A stretch of 64,000 nt of DNA, from contig OY782500.1 of the NCBI GenBank assembly GCA_963677885.1, positions 4,712,001 through 4,776,000 on the forward strand, in the 5' to 3' direction. A model generated the notes under the pieces. It saw nothing but the letters and a program-made list of their open reading frames with translations. It made no database searches and was not told where the DNA came from. This stretch comes from UBA1351 sp963677885. Lineage in GTDB: Bacteria; Bacillota; Clostridia; Lachnospirales; Vallitaleaceae. A program made the position numbers and the translations under genes. Shown piece by piece: positions 15,941 to 25,200 of this stretch (positions within the stretch are counted from its first letter, which is position 1; each line of letters begins with the position of its first letter).

Positions 15941-17377
15941 ATGGAAAGACAGATGAAATTGACAACCAAGAGCTTATACGGATACGGAGTGGGAAATCTG
16001 GGTTATGGCATGATCTTGCAGGCTATGACAACATATCTCCTCTTTTTTGGTACATCTATTCTTAAACTTCCTGGATCAATTCTAGGGATTATCATCGGTA
16101 TCAGTGTTTTTTGGGATGCCATCAGTGACCCGATTATGGGATCGATTTCAGATTTTACCTACAACAGAAAATTTGGTAGAAGACACTTATATATCTTGGT
16201 GGGATGTATAGGAATTGCTTTCTTTAACTCTATGTTGTGGAGTATTCATATATCCTGGTCAGATACGATAAAGTTGATCCTAATTACTATCTTCATTTTT
16301 GGTGTTAAGACCATGGCAACGGTTTTTGTTACCCCTTATTTAGCCCTGTCTGGTGAGCTGACAGATGACTATTTTGAGCGGACCAAAATTCAGTCTGTAC
16401 GTACAGTTTTCTTTGTTCTTGGATTGGGTTTCACCGTTGTTGTCGGTATGACCTACTTTCTGAGATCGACGGAGGCTTTTCCAATCGGTCAGCTCAATTA
16501 TGCCGGTTACAAGTACTTAGGCTATACAACATCAGGAATCATGATTATTGCCGGTCTGATAACCTATTTCTCAACTAGATCATTTATTCCTTATTTAAAC
16601 AGGAAAGTAATGGAAAGAAAACAGAAGCGGTCAAGAGGTGTTTTGGCTCAGTTAAAAGTAGATTTTAAAGAGCTTTTTGCCAACAAAAACTATCTCTATG
16701 TGGCCTTGGCCTACTTGTCGGCCAATTTATCCTCAGCTATTATTGGGTCTATAGGACTTCATGTCTTTACCTATACATTTCGACTGGACTCAATTGATAT
16801 TGGTATTATATTAGGTGCTTTCTTTATATTTATGATTTTATCCCAACCTTTTTGGCTAAAGTATTCAAGAAAATTTGATAAGAAGCAGGCTGCTATTGTG
16901 GCAACCCTGATTGGCATTTCGGCAGGCCTGGTGTTTATGATCAATTTGATCTTTAGGTCTTTTACACTGGATTATCCCTATACCCTGGTCTTCTTCTTTA
17001 TGTTGGCCGGCTTTGGAGTTGGTGGGCTTTTGACCATGCCCTTATCCATGGTTGGCGATACCATCGATGTGGAAGAATTTAATACCGGAAAACGCTCTGA
17101 AGGGCTATATTATGGAGGCTTGACCTTTTCATATAAAGCCAGCCAGGCAGTGACCATTTTCATACTGGGTGTCCTCCTTGACGCAATTGGCTTTGACCCA
17201 AGCCTTAGTTTTCAAACCAATACAACAGAAATACTATTGGGAGTTATTTTGGTGATAGGTTGTCTTGTGGCCTTCAGCTTGACTTTACTGGCCTACAGCC
17301 GATATAATTTAACCCATGAGGAAATAGAGAATATACAGAGACTTAAGGAGATGAACCATGATACACCAATTGAATGA
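15941..17377 (+). CDS. GPH-family sugar:cation symporter (MFS superfamily)
   Basis: A 478-residue transporter of the glycoside-pentoside-hexuronide family, expected to import a glycoside or related compound with Na+ or H+. About 12 membrane segments are visible. Family marks include YGYGVGNLGYGM near the start, the FWDAISDPIMGSISD loop after the second helix and KFGRRHLYIL. GGAGG precedes ATG 15941. It overlaps the next gene (aminopeptidase) by 20 bases. The pairing with a peptidase gives no clue to the sugar, and an unusual substrate is possible. The LacI gene upstream is a candidate regulator but is separated by the convergent cyclase gene. Confidence 0.88.
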   Translation: MERQMKLTTKSLYGYGVGNLGYGMILQAMTTYLLFFGTSILKLPGSILGIIIGISVFWDAISDPIMGSISDFTYNRKFGRRHLYILVGCIGIAFFNSMLWSIHISWSDTIKLILITIFIFGVKTMATVFVTPYLALSGELTDDYFERTKIQSVRTVFFVLGLGFTVVVGMTYFLRSTEAFPIGQLNYAGYKYLGYTTSGIMIIAGLITYFSTRSFIPYLNRKVMERKQKRSRGVLAQLKVDFKELFANKNYLYVALAYLSANLSSAIIGSIGLHVFTYTFRLDSIDIGIILGAFFIFMILSQPFWLKYSRKFDKKQAAIVATLIGISAGLVFMINLIFRSFTLDYPYTLVFFFMLAGFGVGGLLTMPLSMVGDTIDVEEFNTGKRSEGLYYGGLTFSYKASQAVTIFILGVLLDAIGFDPSLSFQTNTTEILLGVILVIGCLVAFSLTLLAYSRYNLTHEEIENIQRLKEMNHDTPIE

Positions 17378-19424
17378 AAAGTTTAATGAAGAGATTCTTG
17401 CCTTGCAGGAAGAGATTGTAGACATTTATATGGAAGAAAGCAGCAAGAAAGACGCTCTTGCCTTGTATGCCAGAAAGGTATCCGGCTTTTTAGGTGACAT
17501 GTTCAGCTTGGAAACAGAGATTAATGAAGCTTATTTCGCGGACAAGACTTTTGATGAACTGCTTGACTTAAACCATAAATATTATGAAGACATAGCCGGC
17601 GACAATTATTTAAGTTCCTATGCTAATCCAGATGTGACAACTGATTTGTTTGGAAAGGAAATAGGCCAGGTCCTGGCTGCTATATATTTCCGAATTCGTG
17701 GTTCAGTAGCCTTTGCCTTTGAAGGCCGTCAGGTTTCCATTATGTGGGCAGGTGCATTATTTGTTAAAGCCTATGAACTTATGAAACCCTTTAGAGACAA
17801 CCTAAAGGATAAGAGTGAGGTATACGTAAGTCTTGTTAATTTGTTAAGGGAAGAAGCCTCAAATAACAGAGAAGAAAAAATGGCTTTAGGTATCTACCGC
17901 AGGTTTAACCCTGACTTTAATATATACAGTAAGATAGCAAGCCTTTCTTATGATAGAAAGAATATCTTTAGGTATGGTATGTACATTGGTGACAATGAAA
18001 TCAAGTTGCTGGATTATTTTGAATCCCTGCCTGAAGAAAAACTACAGAAGATTGCTGATACTTATACAGAGGCTTTTATAAGAGGTTTTGAACGTAACAA
18101 TGTATCCCTTGATGGTAAGAAAACGGTCAATGTTGGATACCATATCGGTTTTGAACCGATAATTAAGAAGGCATATGAAAACTTTCAAGCTCATGGATTG
18201 GTTCCTGTTGTCCATTATGAAATAAGTGGAAGTCCAAGACCTAGAATTATCAATACAAAGCCAAGTCCACAAATGGAATATGACCATAAGTTCGATGATG
18301 GCTTATATAACGACCAAGCTCTATGTGACGAGGCTGTTGTAATTACAAACCAGGCTTATACTAAATATCAGGATTTACTCAAGCAATTTGCAGGTCCTGC
18401 AGTCATGGAAGTCTTTGGTGACACTCCTTTTGAACCTGTATCAAAAGATACAACGGTTAAGTACTCCAAGGAACTTACAGAAATCCTTAAAGGATTTACC
18501 AGTTCCAGACAGCAGATCCTTAACCGGTTTTTACCAAGAAGTGCCTATTCATTTGTTTTGATATCCTTTCCAATTCCTGAAATTGGTGATCAGTTTGCAG
18601 AAATTTTTGATGCAACCATTGAGGTGAATACACTGGATGAAGCCAAGTATATGGATATCCAGGGTAAAATCATTGACGCACTAGATCAGGGCAGTGGTGT
18701 ACATATAACAGGTAGAAAAGGGAATAAGACAGACCTTTTTGTTGCCTTTAACCAAGCGTTTGACAAGGCCAAGCAAACCAATTTCGTCAACTGTACTGCT
18801 GATGTGAATGTCCCTGTTGGAGAGGTCTTTACATCACCACAACTGGAGGGCACAAAAGGTAAGCTTCACGTATCTGAGGTCTTCCTTCATGGGTTGAATT
18901 ACAAGGAACTCGAAATCAATTTTGAGGAGGGGATGATGGTATCCTATTCCTGCCAGAACTTTGATGATGAGTCCAAGAATCAGGACTTCATCAAAGAAAA
19001 CCTGACTCATCCATATGAATCCTTACCTTTAGGTGAGTTTGCCATTGGAACCAACACAACAGCTTATGCTATGGCTAAAAAATATGAGATTGATGACATC
19101 ATACCTATACTGATCGGAGAAAAAATGGGTCCTCACTTTGCGGTAGGTGATACCTGCTTTGTTTGGAGTGAAGAAGTTGAAACCTTTAATCCCGATGGAA
19201 GAGAAATTGTAGGCAAGGAAAATTCCAAAACCAGGTTAAGACATGAAAACCCCTCTCAGGCCTATACCTATTGCCATACAGATATTACCATACCTTATAA
19301 GGAGTTAGGTGATATCATTGTAAAAGTTCCTGATGGTGAGGATATTCCTATTATTAAAAAGGGTCGTTTTGTTCTCCCTGGAACAGAGGCCTTAAACGAA
19401 CCACTTAAGGATATCGAGGTGTAG
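17358..19424 (+). CDS. M29-family metallo-aminopeptidase with long N-terminal extension
   Basis: Releases N-terminal amino acids from peptides in the cytoplasm. The C-terminal part (about 330-688) carries M29 landmarks: NVPVGEVFTSP (metal-ligand Glu), LPLGEFAIGTN (second Glu), KMGPHFAVGD (His) and YCHTDITI (His-x-Asp). The protein has 688 residues while AmpS-type enzymes have about 410; the first roughly 300 residues form an additional domain that I cannot name. AAGGAG precedes ATG 17358, inside the end of the symporter gene. The anchored protein gene follows after two bases, so the three are one operon. The catalytic assignment is good, the physiological substrate open. Confidence 0.85.
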   Translation: MIHQLNEKFNEEILALQEEIVDIYMEESSKKDALALYARKVSGFLGDMFSLETEINEAYFADKTFDELLDLNHKYYEDIAGDNYLSSYANPDVTTDLFGKEIGQVLAAIYFRIRGSVAFAFEGRQVSIMWAGALFVKAYELMKPFRDNLKDKSEVYVSLVNLLREEASNNREEKMALGIYRRFNPDFNIYSKIASLSYDRKNIFRYGMYIGDNEIKLLDYFESLPEEKLQKIADTYTEAFIRGFERNNVSLDGKKTVNVGYHIGFEPIIKKAYENFQAHGLVPVVHYEISGSPRPRIINTKPSPQMEYDHKFDDGLYNDQALCDEAVVITNQAYTKYQDLLKQFAGPAVMEVFGDTPFEPVSKDTTVKYSKELTEILKGFTSSRQQILNRFLPRSAYSFVLISFPIPEIGDQFAEIFDATIEVNTLDEAKYMDIQGKIIDALDQGSGVHITGRKGNKTDLFVAFNQAFDKAKQTNFVNCTADVNVPVGEVFTSPQLEGTKGKLHVSEVFLHGLNYKELEINFEEGMMVSYSCQNFDDESKNQDFIKENLTHPYESLPLGEFAIGTNTTAYAMAKKYEIDDIIPILIGEKMGPHFAVGDTCFVWSEEVETFNPDGREIVGKENSKTRLRHENPSQAYTYCHTDITIPYKELGDIIVKVPDGEDIPIIKKGRFVLPGTEALNEPLKDIEV

Positions 19425-19426
19425 AA

Positions 19427-20089
19427 ATGGCTGAGAAACCGCATACTAAATTTTCTGAATTGAATAATCATCAAAAAGCTGAACATATATGGGAGTATTA
19501 CAAGCTCCACATTATTGGTGGCCTTTTTGGACTCTTTTTCATCTTTTGGATGTTAAACCATTATATATTCAATCCGCCACCGGAAATTACCTTTGATGTA
19601 TCTCTGTATGGACTTTATGCCAATGAAGAGGAGAAAATTGCCTTGGAAGACCAGCTGGATGCCTATGTCATTGAAGAAGGTGTCAATGAGACTACGATGG
19701 TGGAGTTTTTTGCCATTCGAGATGACCTGGATCCTGCAACCCAGCAGGCTACAGTTGCAAAGATGGTTGCTAAAGCATCTCTTGGAGAGTTTGATATTAT
19801 GATATTTGGCAGTGATTACTATATGTCCTATATGGTTGAGGATGTTTTTCAGCCATTGGGTCCATTAATGGACAAGGGGATTTTAGATCCGGGAGATTAT
19901 CCTTTGGTAAAGGGATCCGATGTGGATTACGATTCCGATGAGTATTTGATGGTTGATGTTTCCAACAATCCGGCTATGCAACGTCTTTTCTATGAATCAG
20001 AGGAAATTTATTTGGCCGTTTACTTCAAGGCGAATCCGGAAGACCAACTGGAAAAGGCCCTGGATTACTTATTAAATGAATATAAATAA
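19427..20089 (+). CDS. Single-pass anchored protein of unknown function
   Basis: A 220-residue protein with a charged N-terminal stretch, one membrane segment (about 30-48, GGLFGLFFIFWMLNHYIF) and an acidic extracytoplasmic domain. The soluble part, with FDIMIFGSDYYMSYMVEDVFQPL and PLMDKGILDPGDYP, vaguely recalls solute-binding-protein folds. I do not recognise the family. It starts two bases after the aminopeptidase stop with GAGGTG upstream, and a strong terminator follows, so it is the last gene of the symporter-aminopeptidase operon. Confidence 0.75.
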   Translation: MAEKPHTKFSELNNHQKAEHIWEYYKLHIIGGLFGLFFIFWMLNHYIFNPPPEITFDVSLYGLYANEEEKIALEDQLDAYVIEEGVNETTMVEFFAIRDDLDPATQQATVAKMVAKASLGEFDIMIFGSDYYMSYMVEDVFQPLGPLMDKGILDPGDYPLVKGSDVDYDSDEYLMVDVSNNPAMQRLFYESEEIYLAVYFKANPEDQLEKALDYLLNEYK

Positions 20090-20122
20090 GTCTGAATAGT
20101 TTGTTCGGAAAATAACAATGAT

Positions 20123-20156
20123 AAGCCCTGTTTTTGCATGAAAACAAGGGCTTTTT
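20123..20156 (+). terminator. Intrinsic terminator after the symporter-aminopeptidase operon
   Basis: AAGCCCT (20123-20129) pairs with AGGGCTT (20147-20153); the stem extends imperfectly through GTTTT/AAAAC, and a T-run ends at 20156. Confidence 0.85.
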
Positions 20157-20203
20157 CTTGTGTTTCTTGTTAAATCTCTACAAAGGAAAGAATGACAGAA
20201 GAA

Positions 20204-20247
20204 AAACCCGAATAAAAACAACTAAAAAGAGTTAAATGTTCGGAAAA
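20204..20247. promoter_or_regulatory. Inverted pair of PurBox-like operators
   Basis: The Bacillus PurR operator is AWWWCCGAACWWT, occurring as an inverted pair about 16-17 bases apart. Here AAACCCGAATAAA (20204-20216, weaker) is followed after 18 bases by AATGTTCGGAAAA (20235-20247), the reverse orientation with only the last base off. Both lie just upstream of the -35 element. A third reverse-type copy lies at 20100-20112. Confidence 0.55.
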
Positions 20248-20251
20248 ACCA

Positions 20252-20280
20252 TTGACGTTAGACCGGTTACCATGTACAAT
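20252..20280 (+). promoter_or_regulatory. Promoter of the pur operon
   Basis: TTGACG (20252-20257), 17-base spacer, TACAAT (20275-20280). GACCG at 20261 and CGGTC near 20296 form an inverted repeat around the -10 element. The leader is only about 40 bases long, so there is no room for a purine riboswitch. Confidence 0.7.
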
Positions 20281-20327
20281 AGCTTATAACAAGTCGGTCA
20301 TATGTATGAACTATAAAGAGGTTTACA

Positions 20328-21488
20328 ATGAATATTTTGTCAAAGAAGATAGGTATTATTGGTGGTGGGCAACTTGGTAAAATGATGATACTGGATGCGA
20401 AGCGTCTGGGTTTTTATTGTGCCACCTTAGATCCAACAAAGCATTGTCCCAGCCATTCCATTTCCGATGCTCATATCATAGCTCCATTTGATGACCGCGA
20501 TGCTCTCCGACAACTTGCAGAAATGACCGATGTTCTCACTTATGAGTTTGAACACATTGATGCCGAGTTTCTAAATATCCTAGAGGATGAAGGCTATACA
20601 ATATATCCATCTCCTAAAGCCCTGTTAAAAATTCAAGATAAGTATGAACAGAATAAGATGCTCAAGTCTGCCGGAATTCCAATTCCGGATTTTAAGAATA
20701 TAACGTCTATTGATGAGTTAAACGATTATGTCAAAGATAGAGGTTTTAAAGGTATGCTTAAATCCAGGCTAGGTGGCTATGATGGTAAAGGCAATTATTT
20801 GATAAGGTCTGAAGCAGATGTTGAGGAAGCATATACTACATTGGCGTCAAATGGCAGCCCCATCATGGTTGAGGAGTTTATTCCCTTTATCATGGAAGTT
20901 TCAGTCCTTGCAACTCGCGGTATTGAGGGAGACATTGTTATTTACCCAGTCGGTGAGAACATTCACAAAAACTCAATTCTCGATGAAACCATTGTTCCTG
21001 CTAGGGTTTCCGGGGAAGTTCATAAGAAGGCCCATGATATTGCCTGGAAGGTTATGGAAGTTTTTGAAGGTGTGGGCATGTTCTGTGTGGAGCTTTTTGT
21101 AACAGAAGATGGCAGTGTTTTGGTTAATGAGGTGGCACCACGACCACATAATTCCGGTCATTATACCATTGAAGGTTGTTTGACATCACAATTTGAACAG
21201 CATATCCGTGCAATTACAGGTTTGCCCCTAGGCCATGTAGAACTTCTTGGTCCCTGTGTGATGAAAAATTTGTTAGGTCAAGAAGGGGAATTTGGAAAAA
21301 CTAGAATAGAAGGCCTTGTAGAATGCTTAAGTGAGCCAGAGTTAAAGCTCCATTTGTATGGGAAAGAAGAGACAAAAGCCTTTAGGAAAATGGGCCACTT
21401 GACCGTTTTGTCGTCAAGTATTGAAGAGGCCCTGGAAAAAGCAAGACAAGGATACAGTCAAATAAAGATTATGGCAGAGAAAGGGTAG
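20328..21488 (+). CDS. purK: N5-carboxyaminoimidazole ribonucleotide synthase PurK
   Basis: Converts AIR, ATP and bicarbonate to N5-CAIR in purine synthesis. The 386-residue ATP-grasp protein starts with the Rossmann-like KIGIIGGGQLGKMM and has LTYEFEHID, KSRLGGYDGKGNYLI, the metal and substrate block EVAPRPHNSGHYTIE and a normal C-terminus. It is the first gene of the pur operon; an AGAGG site precedes ATG. purE follows after three bases, matching the sequence of reactions. No oddities. Confidence 0.97.
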   Translation: MNILSKKIGIIGGGQLGKMMILDAKRLGFYCATLDPTKHCPSHSISDAHIIAPFDDRDALRQLAEMTDVLTYEFEHIDAEFLNILEDEGYTIYPSPKALLKIQDKYEQNKMLKSAGIPIPDFKNITSIDELNDYVKDRGFKGMLKSRLGGYDGKGNYLIRSEADVEEAYTTLASNGSPIMVEEFIPFIMEVSVLATRGIEGDIVIYPVGENIHKNSILDETIVPARVSGEVHKKAHDIAWKVMEVFEGVGMFCVELFVTEDGSVLVNEVAPRPHNSGHYTIEGCLTSQFEQHIRAITGLPLGHVELLGPCVMKNLLGQEGEFGKTRIEGLVECLSEPELKLHLYGKEETKAFRKMGHLTVLSSSIEEALEKARQGYSQIKIMAEKG

Positions 21489-21491
21489 ATT

Positions 21492-22001
21492 ATGAAAGTT
21501 GGAATCATTATGGGCAGCGATTCGGACCTTCCGGTTATGAGCGCAGCCGCAGACATGTTAAAGGAATTGGAAGTGGATTTTGAATTAACAGTTGTTTCAG
21601 CCCACAGAACACCGGACAGGATGTTCGACTATGCAAAAGAAGCTAAAGATAAGGGAATAGGAGTTATCATTGCCGGTGCCGGAGGTGCGGCTCATTTACC
21701 TGGTATGGTAGCTTCCATGACAACACTTCCTGTAATAGGAGTGCCGGTCAAGTCAAGAACCATGAATGGAATCGATTCCCTTTACTCTATCGTACAGATG
21801 CCACCAGGTATCCCAGTGGCTACAGTAGCCATTAACGGTGCCAAGAATGCAGGTATCCTTGCTGCATCGATTTTATCCCTGTCAGATGAAGGCATAAGTA
21901 AAAGATTGACACAATACAAAAACGATTTAAAAGTAATGGTTGAAGAAAAAGCTGAGACACTTGAAAATATTGGATACGAAAAATACTTAGACCAGATGTA
22001 G
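21492..22001 (+). CDS. purE: N5-CAIR mutase PurE
   Basis: Class I PurE moves the carboxyl group of N5-CAIR to give CAIR. The 169-residue protein shows the classical blocks GSDSDLPVM, VVSAHRTPDRMFDYA (catalytic His), GAGGAAHLPGMVAS and MPPGIPVATVAING. It partners with the upstream PurK, as expected for a class I enzyme. Length is normal for the family. Confidence 0.97.
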   Translation: MKVGIIMGSDSDLPVMSAAADMLKELEVDFELTVVSAHRTPDRMFDYAKEAKDKGIGVIIAGAGGAAHLPGMVASMTTLPVIGVPVKSRTMNGIDSLYSIVQMPPGIPVATVAINGAKNAGILAASILSLSDEGISKRLTQYKNDLKVMVEEKAETLENIGYEKYLDQM

Positions 22002-22016
22002 ACCTTGGAGGAAAAC

Positions 22017-22730
22017 ATGGAAAAAAGAGAATTATTATACGAAGGCAAAGCCAAAAAAGTTTTTACTACTGATGACAGTGAATGTCTGATCGTCTCTTAC
22101 AAAGATGATGCAACTGCCTTTAACGGCGTGAAAAAGGGGACCATTGATGCTAAAGGTGCTGTTAACAACCTTGTTTCCAACCATCTGATGAGCCTCCTTG
22201 AAAAAGAAGGGGTACCAACCCACTTGGTTGAAACCTTAAACGATAGGGATACTGTTGTAAAAAAAGTTACGATTATACCACTTGAGGTTATTGTTAGAAA
22301 TATTGCGGCTGGAAGTCTTTCCAAACGATTGGGTCTGCCAGAAGGCACCAAGATGAAAAAGACGGTTCTTGAATACTGCTATAAGAATGATGAACTTGGT
22401 GATCCTATGATCAATGAATATCACATAGCTGCGCTCGAACTATGCAGCGAGGAAGAACTTGAGAAAATCGCTCAAATGGCCTTTAAGGTTAATGATTTCC
22501 TTACAGGATATCTGAAAGATGTTGGAATTGAGCTGATTGATTTTAAAATTGAGTTTGGACGTACCTCTGATGGACAGGTTATCCTGGCTGATGAGATTTC
22601 ACCGGATACCTGCCGTTTCTGGGATTCAGAAACCAATGAAAAGTTGGATAAAGACCGTTTTAGAAGAGATCTTGGTAATGTTGAAGAAGCTTATCAGGAA
22701 GTGATGAAGCGTCTTCTCGGTGACGCATAA
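22017..22730 (+). CDS. purC: SAICAR synthetase PurC
   Basis: Joins CAIR and aspartate with ATP to form SAICAR. The 237-residue protein has LLYEGKAKKVF at the start, PLEVIVRNIAAGSL, DEISPDTCRFWD and KDRFRRDLG. The start is ATG 22017, five bases after GGAGG (22007-22011); a TTG at 22005 lies within that region and is not needed. Its stop overlaps the first in-frame ATG of the purF region. Confidence 0.97.
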   Translation: MEKRELLYEGKAKKVFTTDDSECLIVSYKDDATAFNGVKKGTIDAKGAVNNLVSNHLMSLLEKEGVPTHLVETLNDRDTVVKKVTIIPLEVIVRNIAAGSLSKRLGLPEGTKMKKTVLEYCYKNDELGDPMINEYHIAALELCSEEELEKIAQMAFKVNDFLTGYLKDVGIELIDFKIEFGRTSDGQVILADEISPDTCRFWDSETNEKLDKDRFRRDLGNVEEAYQEVMKRLLGDA

Positions 22731-22747
22731 TGGAGGAAAATGGCATT

Positions 22748-24175
22748 ATGAAAAATTGTGACATCATGAAAGAAAGTATTTACGATGATAAACTCAATGA
22801 AGAATGTGGTGTCTTTGGTGTCTACAAAGATGGATCGGACCTTGATCCGGGCCGTTTAACCTATTATGGCCTATTTTCTCTCCAACATAGAGGCCAGGAA
22901 AGTGCCGGTATAGCAGTTAATAATAATAAAACCATCCTTTATCGTAAAGAGATGGGTATGGTTACGGAGATCTTTGATGATGTTGTTCTAGATTATCTCC
23001 AAGGCCATTCAGCTATAGGTCATGTTAGATATTCCACAGCCGGTGACTCTTTAGCAGAAAATGCACAGCCACTGGTACTTAAATATACAAAAGGCTACAT
23101 GGCATTGGCTCATAATGGTAACCTGACTAATGCTGGTATTTTGCGTGAAGAACTGGAGCAAAAAGGGCATTTATTCCAAACAACGACAGACTCTGAGGTT
23201 ATTGCAGCTTTACTGTCAAGGGCAAGAATCAGGTTCAGCTCTATAGAAGAAGCTTTGATTGAGGTTATGGGACAGATTAATGGAGCCTATTCACTCCTGG
23301 TTATGACCCCACATAAACTCATTGCAGCTAGAGATCCACTTGGCATGCGGCCATTGGTTATGGGTAAAAAAGATGGCGCCTACGTTTTCTCTTCTGAATC
23401 TTGTGCATTTGATTCCTTAGGTATTGAATTTGTTCGAGATGTAAAGGCAGGGGAAGTCATTGTTGTCAATAAAGACGGCATGACATCAACAATTGTTGAG
23501 TCAGCAGCGAAGAAATCAGCCATGTGTTCTTTTGAATACATTTACTTTGCAAGACCGGATTCCATTATGGAAGGGTTGGAGGTTTATACCAGTCGTTTTA
23601 GAGCAGGGCAGGTACTTGCCAAGGAGCATCCTGTTGACGCTGATGTTGTTATTGGTGTTCCTGACTCCGGACTTTCAGCAGCTCATGGTTATGCTGATGC
23701 ATCCGGTATCCCTATTGTGGATGGATTTATGAAAAACCGTTACGTAGGTCGTACTTTTATTCAACCTGATCAGGCTATGCGTGAACTTGGTGTTCACTTG
23801 AAACTTAATCCAATCCGTTCCCAGGTTGAAGGCAAAAAAGTTATAATGATTGATGACTCCATTGTTCGGGGAACCACCTCAAAGAAAATTGTTCGTCTTC
23901 TTAAATCAGCGGGAGCCAAAGAAGTTCACGTGCGTGTATCTTCACCACCGGTAACCCATTCCTGTTACTACGGTATTGATACACCGGAACGTAAGAAGCT
24001 TGTTGCAACAACCCATACCATTGATGAAATCTGCCAATTGATCGAAGCCGATAGCCTAGGATTTATCAGTGAAGAAGGACTTTTGGAAACATTAAAAGGT
24101 GCTGACTGTAATTTCTGTACAGCATGTTTTAACGGTAATTATCCAACCAGGTTGGAAGACGAGGAGATTAAGTAA
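22748..24175 (+). CDS. purF: Amidophosphoribosyltransferase PurF, propeptide and Fe-S type
   Basis: Commits PRPP to purine synthesis by forming phosphoribosylamine from PRPP and glutamine. From ATG 22748 (475 residues) a 19-residue propeptide ends before the catalytic cysteine in NEECGVFG, as in B. subtilis PurF. The PRPP loop is VIMIDDSIVRGTTS. Fe-S cluster cysteines are visible, including the C-terminal NFCTACFNG, which makes this the oxygen-sensitive Bacillus type. GGAGG (22732-22736) is 11 bases from ATG 22748; an in-frame ATG at 22730 overlaps the purC stop and precedes the ribosome binding site. Confidence 0.96.
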   Translation: MKNCDIMKESIYDDKLNEECGVFGVYKDGSDLDPGRLTYYGLFSLQHRGQESAGIAVNNNKTILYRKEMGMVTEIFDDVVLDYLQGHSAIGHVRYSTAGDSLAENAQPLVLKYTKGYMALAHNGNLTNAGILREELEQKGHLFQTTTDSEVIAALLSRARIRFSSIEEALIEVMGQINGAYSLLVMTPHKLIAARDPLGMRPLVMGKKDGAYVFSSESCAFDSLGIEFVRDVKAGEVIVVNKDGMTSTIVESAAKKSAMCSFEYIYFARPDSIMEGLEVYTSRFRAGQVLAKEHPVDADVVIGVPDSGLSAAHGYADASGIPIVDGFMKNRYVGRTFIQPDQAMRELGVHLKLNPIRSQVEGKKVIMIDDSIVRGTTSKKIVRLLKSAGAKEVHVRVSSPPVTHSCYYGIDTPERKKLVATTHTIDEICQLIEADSLGFISEEGLLETLKGADCNFCTACFNGNYPTRLEDEEIK

Positions 24176-25200
24176 TGAATTATAAAGAAGCTGGCGTTGA
24201 TGTAGAAGCAGGCTACAAAGCCGTTGAACTGATGAAAAAACATGTGAAGACTACCCATACTCCTGGTGTGGTTGATGATATTGGAGGCTTTGGGGGACTC
24301 TTTTCCCTAGCCGGTCACTCCATGGAAGAACCTGTTTTGGTTTCTGGAACTGATGGTGTAGGAACTAAACTTAAAATCGCTATTGATCTTGACAAGCACG
24401 ATACGATCGGTATTGACTGTGTAGCCATGTGTGTCAATGATATTATCTGCTGTGGAGCCAAACCCTTGTTTTTCCTTGACTATATAGCTTGTGGTAAGAA
24501 CTTTCCAGAAAAGATAGCGACTATCGTATCCGGTATAGCAGATGGATGCAGACAGTCAGGTGCAGCCCTTATTGGTGGTGAAACAGCAGAAATGCCTGGA
24601 TTCTATCCTGAAGATGATTATGACATGGCAGGTTTTGCTGTCGGAATCGTTGATAAGAAAAAGATTATTGACGGTTCAAGACTGGAAGCTGGAGATGTCC
24701 TTATCGGCTTACCTTCATCAGGTATTCACTCCAATGGATATTCTTTAGTTCGTAAGCTTTTTAATCCAACACCTGAAAAACTCGGTGTTAAGATTGATGC
24801 ATTAGGTACAACTCTTGGAAGTGCCTTGATTGAGCCTACCAAGATTTATGTTAAAGCTATGGATGCGCTGATTTCAAATTGTGACGTTAAAGCGGTCAGT
24901 CATATTACTGGTGGTGGCTTTATCGAGAATATACCAAGAATGCTTAAAGACGGTACAGTCGCAAATATTGACCTTGGTACCTGGCCTGTTCTTCCTATCT
25001 TTAACCTTATGCAGGAACTTGGCGGAATGTCCGATAATGAGATGTACAATACCTTTAATATGGGTATCGGTATGATTGCAGCTCTTGCCAAAGAAGATGC
25101 TGACAAGGCCCTTGAAGTTCTTGAAGCTGTTGGTGAGAAAGCCTATATCATCGGTCATATTTCTGAAGGTGAGAAAGGATTAAACCTATGCCAAAAATAG
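24175..25200 (+). CDS. purM: AIR synthetase PurM
   Basis: Closes FGAM to AIR with ATP. The 341-residue protein has the PurM-family N-terminus NYKEAGVDVEAGYKAV, the nucleotide loop SGTDGVGTKLKIA, DCVAMCVNDI, GGETAEMPG and SHITGGGFIEN. Its ATG overlaps the purF stop by one base (TAATG), and it overlaps purN by 13 bases, so translation is coupled on both sides. The FGAM synthase genes (purL, purQ, purS) that supply its substrate are not in this window. Confidence 0.97.
   Translation: MNYKEAGVDVEAGYKAVELMKKHVKTTHTPGVVDDIGGFGGLFSLAGHSMEEPVLVSGTDGVGTKLKIAIDLDKHDTIGIDCVAMCVNDIICCGAKPLFFLDYIACGKNFPEKIATIVSGIADGCRQSGAALIGGETAEMPGFYPEDDYDMAGFAVGIVDKKKIIDGSRLEAGDVLIGLPSSGIHSNGYSLVRKLFNPTPEKLGVKIDALGTTLGSALIEPTKIYVKAMDALISNCDVKAVSHITGGGFIENIPRMLKDGTVANIDLGTWPVLPIFNLMQELGGMSDNEMYNTFNMGIGMIAALAKEDADKALEVLEAVGEKAYIIGHISEGEKGLNLCQK

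Noticed and set aside
20281..20327. Purine riboswitch before purK
   Set aside because: The leader is only about 40 bases, too short for the aptamer, and no purine aptamer core is present.
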